Positions 21,203-29,130 of a stretch of 64,000 nucleotides of DNA are shown here, in pieces. A program made the translations under genes and the position numbers. The notes under the pieces are model-generated. The model worked only from the letters and a program-made list of their open reading frames with translations. It was not told the origin of the DNA and ran no database searches. The first letter of the stretch is position 1. Every line of letters starts with the position of its first letter. The DNA comes from Bacteroidales bacterium (lineage in GTDB: Bacteria; Bacteroidota; Bacteroidia; Bacteroidales; F082), in NCBI GenBank assembly GCA_017477425.1, contig JAFUVT010000039.1:1-64000 (forward strand), in the 5' to 3' direction.

Positions 21203-21610
21203 TTAGAATACCCTTGAATAATGATGCTCTCTGCTATAATTGTCACCATAAACCAACTCATCAGAAGTAAGTGAAGAAATCGTATACACCTTGGGGATAA
21301 CTTGATTAAAAGTTGTAATATGCTCTTGCACCAAGGTGGAACCCGTCAAAGTCCAGTTGAAGGGTTGGGCTTCCTCTTCGCTGATGTCGTCGCTTTCGTC
21401 CCAAGTGAAGCCGTTCACCTGCACGGTGTCGCCATTAGGAAGAATATGGTCGAAGGGTTGGGCATAATAACGTTCGAAGACGGTGCCTTCCTGCCACTTG
21501 CCGTAAAGGTTGGTCACATCGAAATCATCAACGTCACCCCCTGATCCACCGCAAGCACTAAGGCAAAAAGCCATGGCCAAGCCAAAAAAGATATACAACA
21601 GTTTCTTCAT
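21203..21610 (-). CDS. Small lipoprotein, lipocalin-like
   Basis: A 135-residue lipoprotein with a clear lipobox (AFCLSACGGSGGD). The mature part begins with NLYGKWQEGTVFERYY, a pattern common to small Bacteroidota lipocalin-like lipoproteins. It is exported and lipid-anchored, and the ligand is unknown. The gene ends exactly where asmA begins, so it is probably co-transcribed with it. Confidence 0.75.
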   Translation of the reverse strand: MKKLLYIFFGLAMAFCLSACGGSGGDVDDFDVTNLYGKWQEGTVFERYYAQPFDHILPNGDTVQVNGFTWDESDDISEEEAQPFNWTLTGSTLVQEHITTFNQVIPKVYTISSLTSDELVYGDNYSREHHYSRVF

Positions 21611-21672
21611 CAGTTTCGTCGTTTAATCGCCAAAGTAAATCGAATTATTCGGCAAAAGTAAGATTAATTTTC

Positions 21673-21680
21673 TACTTTTG
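21673..21680 (+). promoter_or_regulatory. -7 box (TACTTTTG) of the nitrilase-family gene
   Basis: A perfect consensus box 20 bp upstream of the ATG at 21701. Confidence 0.7.
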
Positions 21681-21700
21681 CATTGCAATATACACAAATT

Positions 21701-22504
21701 ATGCCAAACCTCAACATCGCCTATCTCCAAGCCGACCTCAGATGGGAGGACAAAACCGCCAACCTGACGCATTTCGGCCAACTGTTGGAACAAGTCGCGC
21801 CAGAGACCGACCTGATTCTCATGCCTGAGACTTTCACTACGGCATTTCCCGTCAACCCGAAAGTTTTTGCCGAAACCGAAGAAGATCCAACGATGCAATG
21901 GCTTAAAAATCAAGCACAAAGCAAAAACGCCGTGATTTGCGCCACCTTCCCTTTGGAGAAAGACGGTCATTACTACAACAGCCTCGTCTGGATGCGCCCC
22001 GATGGCACCTACGAGCTTTATTTCAAGCGGCACACCTTCACGATGGGTGGTGAAGACCAACTGGTGGACCGAGGTGAAAAACAACTGATTGTGGAACTGA
22101 AAGGTTGGAGGATCAAGCCGATGGTTTGCTACGACATCCGTTTTCCCATTTGGGCACGCAACCGCTATGAAAACGGGGCTTACGAATACGATTTGGGCTT
22201 CTATTTGGCCAACTTCCCCGATTCGCGGATGAATGTTTGGAACACGTTGCTCCAAGCCCGCGCCATCGAGAACCAAGCCTATTTCATCGGCGTGAACCGT
22301 GTGGGCGAAGATGCGCACGGACTGCACTACAGCGGTGAATCACAAGTGATTAACGCCCGTGGCGAGGTCATTTCCAAAGCCGAGCCTTACCAAGAAGCCG
22401 TGCTGCATTGCACCTTGGACGGCGAAAAACTGCAACATTTCCGAGAGAAATTCCCTCTGGGGCCGGACTGGGATAAATTTGATTTGCGCCATATAAAGCC
22501 CTGA
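21701..22504 (+). CDS. Nitrilase-superfamily amidohydrolase, omega-amidase (YafV/Nit2)-like
   Basis: A 267-residue carbon-nitrogen hydrolase with the complete catalytic triad: Glu43 (MPETF), Lys109 (YFKRHTF) and Cys143 (MVCYDIRFP). Sequence and length best fit the YafV/Nit2 branch. That branch hydrolyses alpha-ketoglutaramate and related omega-amides and acts as a repair or salvage enzyme in the cytoplasm. The substrate is inferred from family only. The start at 21701 follows the -7 box. The tadA gene follows on the same strand. Confidence 0.85.
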   Translation: MPNLNIAYLQADLRWEDKTANLTHFGQLLEQVAPETDLILMPETFTTAFPVNPKVFAETEEDPTMQWLKNQAQSKNAVICATFPLEKDGHYYNSLVWMRPDGTYELYFKRHTFTMGGEDQLVDRGEKQLIVELKGWRIKPMVCYDIRFPIWARNRYENGAYEYDLGFYLANFPDSRMNVWNTLLQARAIENQAYFIGVNRVGEDAHGLHYSGESQVINARGEVISKAEPYQEAVLHCTLDGEKLQHFREKFPLGPDWDKFDLRHIKP

Positions 22505-22563
22505 AGAGGCGACAACAATTCAAGCAGGTGATTTCAATCCCTGCTTTCAAAAAAATGAATAAT

Positions 22564-23004
22564 ATGCTCTCCGTTTTCTCCAACGAATACTACATGAAGC
22601 AGGCCTACCAAGAGGCACAGCTAGCCCTTGAGGCCGATGAAATCCCCATTGGGGCCGTGGTAGTGTGCAACAACAAAATCATCGCCCGCGCCCACAACCA
22701 AACCGAAACCCTCAACGACGTGACCGCCCATGCCGAGATGCTGGCCATCACCGCGGCGGCCAACGCCTTGGGCGCGAAATACTTGGACGAATGCACACTC
22801 TATGTCACCTTGGAGCCCTGCCCCATGTGCGCCGGGGCCCTGTGCCATTCACATATCGGCAAGGTCGTCTGGGCGGCCGACGACCCGAAGAATGGATTCT
22901 CTCGTTTCGGCAGCATGCTCCATCCGAAAACGAAAACGGAAACAGGCGTGATGCGCGAGGAATGTCTGGCCTTGCTGACGGAATTTTTCAAACAGAAACG
23001 ATGA
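22564..23004 (+). CDS. tadA: tRNA-specific adenosine deaminase TadA
   Basis: A 146-residue zinc deaminase that converts A34 to inosine in the wobble position of tRNA-Arg(ACG). The zinc site and catalytic Glu are seen as HAEM, and PCPMCAGAL supplies the two cysteines. DDPKNGFSRFGSML is typical of TadA. Several ATGs are possible (22555, 22564, 22594). The one at 22564 gives the usual N-terminal length before YMKQAYQEAQLA. Confidence 0.88.
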   Translation: MLSVFSNEYYMKQAYQEAQLALEADEIPIGAVVVCNNKIIARAHNQTETLNDVTAHAEMLAITAAANALGAKYLDECTLYVTLEPCPMCAGALCHSHIGKVVWAADDPKNGFSRFGSMLHPKTKTETGVMREECLALLTEFFKQKR

Positions 23005-23011
23005 TTGTTTC

Positions 23012-23030
23012 GGACGCATGCGATGCGTCC
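23012..23030. repeat. Small palindrome between tadA and the ClC gene
   Basis: GGACGCAT (23012-23019) and ATGCGTCC (23023-23030) flank a 3-bp loop between two convergent genes. It resembles another short dispersed palindrome and may act as a terminator. Confidence 0.6.
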
Positions 23031-23033
23031 CTA

Positions 23034-24815
23034 CTAATCCTCCGAAATCTCGCTCATCATGCTACGGTAGGCCGAAAACACATTGGCCCGCGACATATAT
23101 CCCAAATACTTCCCCTCTTGAATGACCGGAATGTTGTATTTCCCTGACTTTTGGAACTTATGCACGATTTCCTCCATCGGCTCTTCGGGATGGATGACGT
23201 AATCGGGCAGGACAGCATAATTCTGTATCGATTGGTCGTAGTAACTCTCATCGAAAAGGATGCCACGCACATCGTCGAACAACACATGACCGCAGAAGAA
23301 ACCCTCCTTGTCGACCACGGGGAAGATGTTGCGCTTCGATGAAGAGACCAAAGGCAACAGGTCGCGGAAAAGACAATCGGGGTCAATAGTGCTGAAATTG
23401 GTTTCAATCAACTGATTGACAACCATCATGTTAAGAATACTCTTATCCTTGTTGTGCGTCACCTCAACGCCTTTTTCGGCCACGGCATTGGTATAGATGG
23501 AATGCTTGAAAAACAGTCGGTTGATGGCGTAGGCCAAGGCCGCGACAATCATCAGTGGGACGATGAGCGCATAGCCATTGGTGATTTCGGCGATGAGGAA
23601 GATGCCCGTCAATGGTGCATGAAGCATACCCGCCACGAGGCCGCTCATCCCGACGAGGGCGAATTTGGCTGGGTCGAGTTCAGCGATGCCAAGATAGTTG
23701 ACTAAGGTGGCGAAGAAAAGCCCCGTAAATGCCCCGATGAACAAGGCTGGAGCAAAGGTACCGCCCACGCCGCCGGCCCCAAAGGTGAAAGCGGTGGCAA
23801 AGGCCTTCAACAAAATCATTCCGGCAAAAAGGATGATGACAATCAAGTCGAAATCCTTGAAACGCGCAAACCACGGATTGCCGAAGATGGGGCTGTAGTC
23901 GCCGCGCAAAGCCGAGTTAATGGCTTCGTATCCCTCGCCGTATAATGCTGGAAACAAAAAGATGAGAACCCCCAACAGCGTGCCTCCGATGAGGAAACGC
24001 ACCCAGGGCGATTCTATTTTCTTAAAACTCTTCTCAACGCTGAAACTGACTTTCAGGAAATAGGCCGAAACCAAGCCCGCAAAGAGGCCCAGACCCACAT
24101 AATACAAGGCGTTGCTTGGGATGAACCCTTCGGCAATGGCGGCGGGATACTCCACCGTTTGCCCAAGGAAGAAATACGCCGTCAGGATAGCTACGAACGA
24201 CGACACAATGATGGGCACGATGGCATTCAGCGACAGGTCAATCATAAACACCTCGAGGGCGAAGACAATACCCGTGATAGGGGCCTGGAAGATGGCCGCC
24301 AAGGCCGCCGCGCCACCCATGCCTATGAGTTGGATGGTGTGCTTGTAGTCGAGCTTCAGCAATTGGGCGATGTTGGAACCGATGCTGCCACCCGTCGAAA
24401 CACTGGGACCCTCCAGTCCGACCGAACCGCCGAAGCCGACCGTCAGGGCGCTGGTGATGATGCTCGACCAGGTGCTGCTGCGGCTCACCTGACCCTTGTT
24501 TTTCGAAATGGCGTAAAGGATGCCCGGAATGCCGTGCCCCACTTCTTTCCGCAGGACATACTTGCAGAACAAAATGGTCAGCAAGATGCCGATGGCGGGA
24601 CAAATGAAATACAGGAAATGCGAATAGTTGAACTGCGCATTGATGACCAAGTCACGGATGCCGTGCGCCAGCTTCTTGATGATGACAGCGGCAGCACCAG
24701 CACAAAAACCCGTCGGGATACTGAGTATCAGCATGAAACGACGGTCGGTCATGTGGGTCGTCCGCCAAGCATTGAATTGGTCAATCTTATCGTTTATCCT
24801 GTCCTTAAACGCCAT
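23034..24815 (-). CDS. ClC-family chloride channel/transporter with CBS domains
   Basis: A 593-residue protein with about ten to twelve membrane helices and two C-terminal CBS domains (about residues 460-590). The anion-pathway motifs are GHGIPGI, GLEGPSV and GGTFAPAL. The gating glutamate is conserved in GLEGP. The usual Ser of GSGIP is replaced by His, which is frequent in the CBS-containing bacterial subgroup. It moves chloride or another anion across the inner membrane. Channel or H+ antiporter mode and CBS ligand cannot be read from the sequence. Confidence 0.88.
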   Translation of the reverse strand: MAFKDRINDKIDQFNAWRTTHMTDRRFMLILSIPTGFCAGAAAVIIKKLAHGIRDLVINAQFNYSHFLYFICPAIGILLTILFCKYVLRKEVGHGIPGILYAISKNKGQVSRSSTWSSIITSALTVGFGGSVGLEGPSVSTGGSIGSNIAQLLKLDYKHTIQLIGMGGAAALAAIFQAPITGIVFALEVFMIDLSLNAIVPIIVSSFVAILTAYFFLGQTVEYPAAIAEGFIPSNALYYVGLGLFAGLVSAYFLKVSFSVEKSFKKIESPWVRFLIGGTLLGVLIFLFPALYGEGYEAINSALRGDYSPIFGNPWFARFKDFDLIVIILFAGMILLKAFATAFTFGAGGVGGTFAPALFIGAFTGLFFATLVNYLGIAELDPAKFALVGMSGLVAGMLHAPLTGIFLIAEITNGYALIVPLMIVAALAYAINRLFFKHSIYTNAVAEKGVEVTHNKDKSILNMMVVNQLIETNFSTIDPDCLFRDLLPLVSSSKRNIFPVVDKEGFFCGHVLFDDVRGILFDESYYDQSIQNYAVLPDYVIHPEEPMEEIVHKFQKSGKYNIPVIQEGKYLGYMSRANVFSAYRSMMSEISED

Positions 24816-24914
24816 ATCGGGTCGTTTTTCGGCCGCTAAAATAGGAAAAAGTATCGCGCAATGAAAAAAGAAATGACTTTTTCCCTATTTTCGCAACTTA
24901 ATTCATAATAACGG

Positions 24915-24968
24915 CCCTTCGACAAGCTCAGGGACCTGCAAAAGCTAAGGTCGTTGAGCCTGTCGAAA
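24915..24968. repeat. CCCTTCGACA-type imperfect inverted repeat
   Basis: Arms of about 19 bp (24918-24936 and 24949-24967, three non-Watson-Crick positions) flank a short loop upstream of the exodeoxyribonuclease gene. A single-arm copy of the same family is inside the coding sequence at 16441-16462. Confidence 0.8.
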
Positions 24969-25018
24969 TGCTACGCATTCAACGTAGTTAAACGCCGAAA
25001 CATAGATAATAGACTAAT

Positions 25019-25780
25019 ATGAAAATCGTCAGCTACAACGTGAACGGCATCCGTGCGGCCATCAACAAGGGCCTGCTGCAATGGATCCAAGACTACCAAC
25101 CCGATGTGCTCTGCTTCCAGGAACTGAAAGCCACACCCGACCAAATCCCCTTGATGGACTTCGAGATGATGGGCTACCATCACTATTGGTTCCCCGCCCA
25201 AAAGAAAGGCTACAGCGGCGTGGGTCTCATCACGAAACAGGAGCCCGACAACGTGGTTTACGGCATGAATGAACCTTTGTACGACAACGAGGGCCGTTTC
25301 CTCCGCGCCGACTTTGGTGACCTCTCGGTGGTGAGCGTCTACCATCCTTCGGGCACCACGGGCGACGAACGCCAAGCCTTCAAGATGGTGTGGCTCGACT
25401 TTTTCCGCCAATATGTCAACGAATTACGCAATAAAAGGCCGCAGTTGGTCTTGTCGGGCGACTACAACATCTGCCACGAGGACATTGACATCAACAACCC
25501 GAGAAAGCACGACACGTCCTCGGGGTTCCTGCCCGAAGAACGCCAATGGATGACCGACTTCCTCAGCGACGGCTACGTCGACAGCTTCCGGCATTTGGTG
25601 AAGGAGCCCAACCGTTACAGCTGGTGGAGCTTCCGCTCTGGTGCCCGACAGAAAAACCTCGGCTGGCGCATCGACTACCACATGGTGACCGACAACCTCC
25701 GCGACCGCATTGCCGCCGTCGACATCCTGCCCGAGGTGATGCAGTCGGACCACTGCCCCATCGTGCTGGAATTAAAGTAG
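25019..25780 (+). CDS. xth: Exodeoxyribonuclease III / AP endonuclease
   Basis: A 253-residue member of the Exo III/APE1 family, acting in base excision repair by cutting at abasic sites and removing 3' blocks. Metal and catalytic residues are recognisable: Asn in YNVNGIRAA, Glu in CFQELKA, Asp and Asn in SGDYNICHEDID, and the C-terminal SDHCPI. The length is normal. The noncoding region before it holds an inverted repeat and only a weak -7 match (TATTTTCG). Confidence 0.93.
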   Translation: MKIVSYNVNGIRAAINKGLLQWIQDYQPDVLCFQELKATPDQIPLMDFEMMGYHHYWFPAQKKGYSGVGLITKQEPDNVVYGMNEPLYDNEGRFLRADFGDLSVVSVYHPSGTTGDERQAFKMVWLDFFRQYVNELRNKRPQLVLSGDYNICHEDIDINNPRKHDTSSGFLPEERQWMTDFLSDGYVDSFRHLVKEPNRYSWWSFRSGARQKNLGWRIDYHMVTDNLRDRIAAVDILPEVMQSDHCPIVLELK

Positions 25781-25786
25781 CCGACA

Positions 25787-25841
25787 GCCTCCCATGTCAT
25801 GCCGATGCGGGCATGTGCGACAGTGGGCATCTATGGGAGGC
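25787..25841. repeat. Branched inverted repeat after xth
   Basis: GCCTCCCAT (25787-25795) pairs with ATGGGAGGC (25833-25841). A smaller ATGCC/GGCAT hairpin lies within the loop. It may end xth transcription; no clear T-run follows. Confidence 0.65.
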
Positions 25842-25870
25842 GGTACAAAAAAGCAGTTTTTCAAAAACAC

Positions 25871-25902
25871 TTGCTTCCATTTCAGAAAAAGTAGTACCTT
25901 TG
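25871..25902 (+). promoter_or_regulatory. Promoter of tRNA-Arg(CCU)
   Basis: TTGC at 25871-25874 and TACCTTTG at 25895-25902 are 20 bp apart, a close match to the Bacteroidota promoter about 40 bp upstream of the tRNA. A CCCCCT/AGGGGG inverted repeat (25917-25922 and 25934-25939) lies in the leader. Confidence 0.7.
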
Positions 25903-25944
25903 CCGCGGATTTTAATCCCCCTGCCCACTTTAAAGGGGGAAAAT

Positions 25945-26016
25945 GGCCTAATAGTTCAAGGGATAGAACGGAAGTTTCCTAAACTTTAAATCTAGGTTCG
26001 AGTCCTAGTTGGGCTA
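25945..26016 (+). tRNA. tRNA-Arg (anticodon CCU)
   Basis: The cloverleaf can be folded by hand. Acceptor stem GGCCTAA pairs with TTGGGCT, with a G-U first pair. The D stem is GTTC/GAAC. The anticodon stem GAAGT/ACTTT carries the loop TTCCTAA, giving CCU at positions 34-36. The T arm is CTAGG-TTCGAGT-CCTAG, and the discriminator base is A. CCA is not encoded. It reads AGG codons. The AT-rich Rhs region begins just downstream. Confidence 0.93.
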
Positions 26017-26048
26017 CAAAAACAATTCCCTAACTGACAATCCATCAG

Positions 26049-26702
26049 TTAGCGGTTTTCATAATCCCATTCACTCCGCCATCTGAGCGGCCTCGCCGGA
26101 TGCGCCTCGTCCACTCTGCGGAACGTCGAGCTTTGATGAAGGTCCTTTCGGCCCGTGCCTACAGTATCCGTAATGACAAGGCATTTCATCTCATACCCTT
26201 TGTCGATGGTGTTGAAGCTGGCATAGCCGTTCAGTATGGCCTCGGGCAGGTTGCCCACCTTCTCGGAGACCGCCTTGCGGGCCGCTTCGGGAATGGTAAT
26301 CAGGTATTCGCCGTAAGGATTCTCCTCCGCTTTCTTCAGCGTGTACTTCGCTCTGTCCACTAGGGTCTCTCCATTGAAATCCACGCTGAGCCGGTTTCCA
26401 CGCTCAAAACGAAGCACCATGCACCAGGTCATCTTGCAAGACAGGTTGCCGAGGTAACCATAGGTATGAAGCCACTGCCAGGAGCCCATCAAACTATCGG
26501 GATGAAACGCTTCAATTTTGGGGCTGGGTTCATAAAGACCTTCGTCGAGCGTTGAGGTATCGACGGAAACGGCTGTTTGGATTTCATTGTTCTTTTGCGA
26601 AGAATGTCCGTTTCGGTTCCCTTCATGGCATCCCGCCAGCAGCAGGACGGCTATAGCCGCCACTGCTGCTGAAAGGATGATAGTTTTTGTGATATTTTTC
26701 AA
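26049..26702 (-). CDS. Lipoprotein of unknown function at the end of the Rhs array
   Basis: A 217-residue predicted lipoprotein. Its hydrophobic N-terminus ends in AVLLLAGCHEGN, giving a lipobox Cys at about residue 25. No known domain was recognised in the mature part, which contains SLMGSWQWLHTYG and a charged C-terminus. The start appears to be TTG at 26702. An AGGAG sequence lies about 8 bp upstream, an unusually good Shine-Dalgarno for this phylum, and a stop codon just before it prevents a longer frame. It follows the Rhs scar and overlaps it, so it may be the immunity gene or the remnant of a third toxin module. Its higher G+C compared with the preceding genes leaves open that it is simply a neighbour. 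Confidence 0.55.
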   Translation of the reverse strand: MKNITKTIILSAAVAAIAVLLLAGCHEGNRNGHSSQKNNEIQTAVSVDTSTLDEGLYEPSPKIEAFHPDSLMGSWQWLHTYGYLGNLSCKMTWCMVLRFERGNRLSVDFNGETLVDRAKYTLKKAEENPYGEYLITIPEAARKAVSEKVGNLPEAILNGYASFNTIDKGYEMKCLVITDTVGTGRKDLHQSSTFRRVDEAHPARPLRWRSEWDYENR

Positions 26703-26730
26703 CTCTGGATTCTCCTATTAATGAATTGTT

Positions 26731-26805
26731 GTCATCATACCACAGCCGCTCCACGGTATTGCCATGGATAGTGGCTGTCAGGTTGCCTTGGTGGTCTTTC
26801 AGGGT
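26731..26805 (-). pseudogene. Rhs core remnant (third seam)
   Basis: Within a 65-codon frame (26623-26817), about 25 residues (TLKDHQGNLTATIHGNTVERL and WYDD) match the Rhs core of the gene at 29127-30515. The match then breaks off. It marks where a third toxin tip was once joined or lost. It overlaps the end of the preceding exported protein gene. Confidence 0.75.
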
Positions 26806-26809
26806 ATTC

Positions 26810-27511
26810 TCATTCATATTGTTTCAGGTCTAATGTCCCTAATTTTTGACATGCGTGATCAAAATCCAAGCCTTTTTTCATTCCTTCTTCAATATAATCC
26901 ATAAAAACATCAATTGGGATGCAATAATTTGTATAAGTATGTCTTTCCCCATCTTTTACAGAATATATTTTGTAAACTTTATTGTCTTTAACACCAAAAA
27001 GTGGAGCAGCATAACTCTTGTCAGGAAAAAAAATAGGACTTTTGAATAAATAATCCATTCTGTGATCCCGAAGCAAGAAAAATGAAGGATTAAAAAAGTG
27101 TTCGGTAATATGTGCTTTCCATAATTGTTTCCCTTCAAGATAAGCGATTGTCAAACTATCATCAGGTCGGTATAAATATGCAAATACAGGTCCACCAATA
27201 CGCAAGTCTCCTTTTTTTCCATCAAAATCCATATAAGTCCTCAATTCGCAAGAATCCAAAAAGGAATAATCTCTTAAAGATTCCCACGAAGCATAGGTGT
27301 TTCTGCTTAGATTATAAATGAAGTATCTCTCAACCACTTCGGTTTTCATTTCCTTATAACCTTTTCTTCGTATTTGGCGATTGATATCTCTGTTTATTCT
27401 CTTGTTGAATTTCTCTATTGAGAATTTTTTTGCAAAGTCAACCTCCTGTCCATATAAGTTTATGGTTATCAGAGTTGATAAAAAACACAACCATCGTGAA
27501 ATCTTGCTCAT
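26810..27511 (-). CDS. Exported protein, candidate immunity protein for Rhs tip 2
   Basis: A 233-residue protein with a Sec signal peptide (WLCFLSTLITINLYGQ) and no recognised domain. It is rich in Tyr, Phe, Asp and Lys and more AT-rich than the core genes. The gene begins 3 bp after the displaced Rhs tip 2 gene, which is the standard position of an immunity gene in polymorphic toxin loci. The export signal suggests the cognate toxin acts outside the cytoplasm. Immunity function is inferred from position only. Confidence 0.6.
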   Translation of the reverse strand: MSKISRWLCFLSTLITINLYGQEVDFAKKFSIEKFNKRINRDINRQIRRKGYKEMKTEVVERYFIYNLSRNTYASWESLRDYSFLDSCELRTYMDFDGKKGDLRIGGPVFAYLYRPDDSLTIAYLEGKQLWKAHITEHFFNPSFFLLRDHRMDYLFKSPIFFPDKSYAAPLFGVKDNKVYKIYSVKDGERHTYTNYCIPIDVFMDYIEEGMKKGLDFDHACQKLGTLDLKQYE

Positions 27512-27514
27512 AGA

Positions 27515-28492
27515 TTACTGCAGTTTTAGTTTTAATGTGTGAATCTTGTTCAATCGATATCGTGTGAAAGGTTTACTCCCTCCTTTTTTCGTATCTGGAT
27601 CCCACATTCTGATATCATATGTTGTTTCGTTTTTGCTGCCATCATAGTACCTCACGACCTGGTAGGCATTAATGGCATGGTTCATATCGGGGTCATCGGT
27701 ATAATAATGGTAGGTTATTCCTTCCCCTTTGTTCATCGCTTCAAAAGTGTATTGTTCAACATTACCATGTTTAGCTTTAAACCTTGAATCATTCGGATCT
27801 TCCAGAGCTGTTGTTTTATCATCCTTCCAATCATGATACACATTTGTTAATCTCTCAAATCTAATCCAACCATCGAATGCAGGAATTCCTTTATGTTTAG
27901 GGAACAATTTTAACATGCCTTCTTCTGTAATATCCATATTTCCATAAGGGAACCTCCTTTCTTGAGCCACCATACTGATTGCCAAGCAACCATACTTGTC
28001 TGTTTGGTGGTAACCTTCGAGATTCTGGTGCACCCAATTTGCTTCATAATCGTCACCTTCATACTTCCATTTTACATTTATTCTTTGTGTTCCTTCTGAT
28101 TCGTTAGTGTTGTACTCGACAGTTGAGGGTTCAACGCCGTAATAATACTTCAAAAGAATCTTATCTGGATTAAGCAGCATAAAGTAGTATGGAGGATTTT
28201 CCACAAAATACCCACTTGGATCCGTAAACCTCAAAGGATTGTTGAAGCAATAGGAATAACGGTTATAAGCCTGTGCGTTGTAGTCGTCCTGTATTGCGAT
28301 GTCGGGCGAAAGCATACGGCCTAAAACGGGGTCGTACAGTCTTCCGTTCATATTAATCAAGTCGAAATCATCATAATGCTCATGCAGGGTATAGCCACGA
28401 TCGAAAGTGTGGGTCACGTTGCCTTGGTGGTATTTTAATACATAATGCATCAGTATTACAATTGTTACGGTTGTCCTATTAAGGAATCCCAA
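27515..28492 (-). CDS. Displaced Rhs C-terminal module, cysteine-protease-like tip 2
   Basis: This 325-residue frame starts with 15 unrelated residues. It then has about 80 residues nearly identical to the Rhs core end of the neighbouring gene (VTHTFDRGYTLHEHYDDF ... NNPLRFTDPSGY). About 30 residues between HQGN and VTHTF are missing relative to that gene. The variable tip contains Gln163-x5-Cys169, His272 and Asp298 (in MWDPD), a pattern expected of papain/C39-like cysteine proteases. It has no signal peptide and no full Rhs shell, so it is probably a silent or orphan tip cassette available for recombination. It overlaps the end of the exported gene upstream by 28 bp. Confidence 0.75.
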   Translation of the reverse strand: MGFLNRTTVTIVILMHYVLKYHQGNVTHTFDRGYTLHEHYDDFDLINMNGRLYDPVLGRMLSPDIAIQDDYNAQAYNRYSYCFNNPLRFTDPSGYFVENPPYYFMLLNPDKILLKYYYGVEPSTVEYNTNESEGTQRINVKWKYEGDDYEANWVHQNLEGYHQTDKYGCLAISMVAQERRFPYGNMDITEEGMLKLFPKHKGIPAFDGWIRFERLTNVYHDWKDDKTTALEDPNDSRFKAKHGNVEQYTFEAMNKGEGITYHYYTDDPDMNHAINAYQVVRYYDGSKNETTYDIRMWDPDTKKGGSKPFTRYRLNKIHTLKLKLQ

Positions 28493-29130
28493 TAAGAATC
28501 AACATAATCGTTTAATAAAAACAGACATGGACATAAAAAGAGATCAGTTATCACAAATACATCATCATTTTTTATTGCAAAATAAATACCATCTACTAGA
28601 ACCCTTTCTTCACCCCAAGAAGTGGGATATAAAAAAACAAAATCAATACTTTTATTAATATAAAGTCTTGCAATAAATCGATATACTGTTGGGTCGTATA
28701 TTGTAGATAATGAGAATTTGCGATTTTGGCTATAATCATCTGTAGGGGAAGGTAAACGCAAGTCACCTTTCACTCTATAAATCTGTTCTGTATTTTTATC
28801 AAAAACATATAATTCAGAAAGATAAAAGCAATCCATACCAAACTCCATTGAAATACTATCATTCTCTCTCAGAAATTGTAAACTATTTAGGTATGACTTT
28901 GTGAGTGTATCACGAGTATTGCCTTTTTGAACCAATCTAACATCAAAAACAGGTACCAATACCATACTACTATCAATTTCTCCTTCCAACAACAAACACT
29001 TTTTCACCATAGATAATTGTGCATCAATTGTTTCGGAACGAAATTGATGGTATAAAGATTGTGAGATTGCAGCATTACACACAATAATACAACTAATTAG
29101 CATTAGATATATCTTTTTCATAACCATCAT
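28465..29130 (-). CDS. Exported protein, candidate immunity protein for Rhs tip 1
   Basis: A 221-residue protein with a signal peptide (IYLMLISCIIVCNAAISQ) and no recognised domain. It is AT-rich, with many Tyr, Phe and Asp residues. The start overlaps the stop of the Rhs tip 1 gene by 4 bp (ATGA), so toxin and candidate immunity protein would be made together. As with the second pair, the signal peptide points to protection in the periplasm. Immunity function is inferred from the coupling and the absence of any other plausible antitoxin. Confidence 0.6.
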   Translation of the reverse strand: MMVMKKIYLMLISCIIVCNAAISQSLYHQFRSETIDAQLSMVKKCLLLEGEIDSSMVLVPVFDVRLVQKGNTRDTLTKSYLNSLQFLRENDSISMEFGMDCFYLSELYVFDKNTEQIYRVKGDLRLPSPTDDYSQNRKFSLSTIYDPTVYRFIARLYINKSIDFVFLYPTSWGEERVLVDGIYFAIKNDDVFVITDLFLCPCLFLLNDYVDSYWDSLIGQP

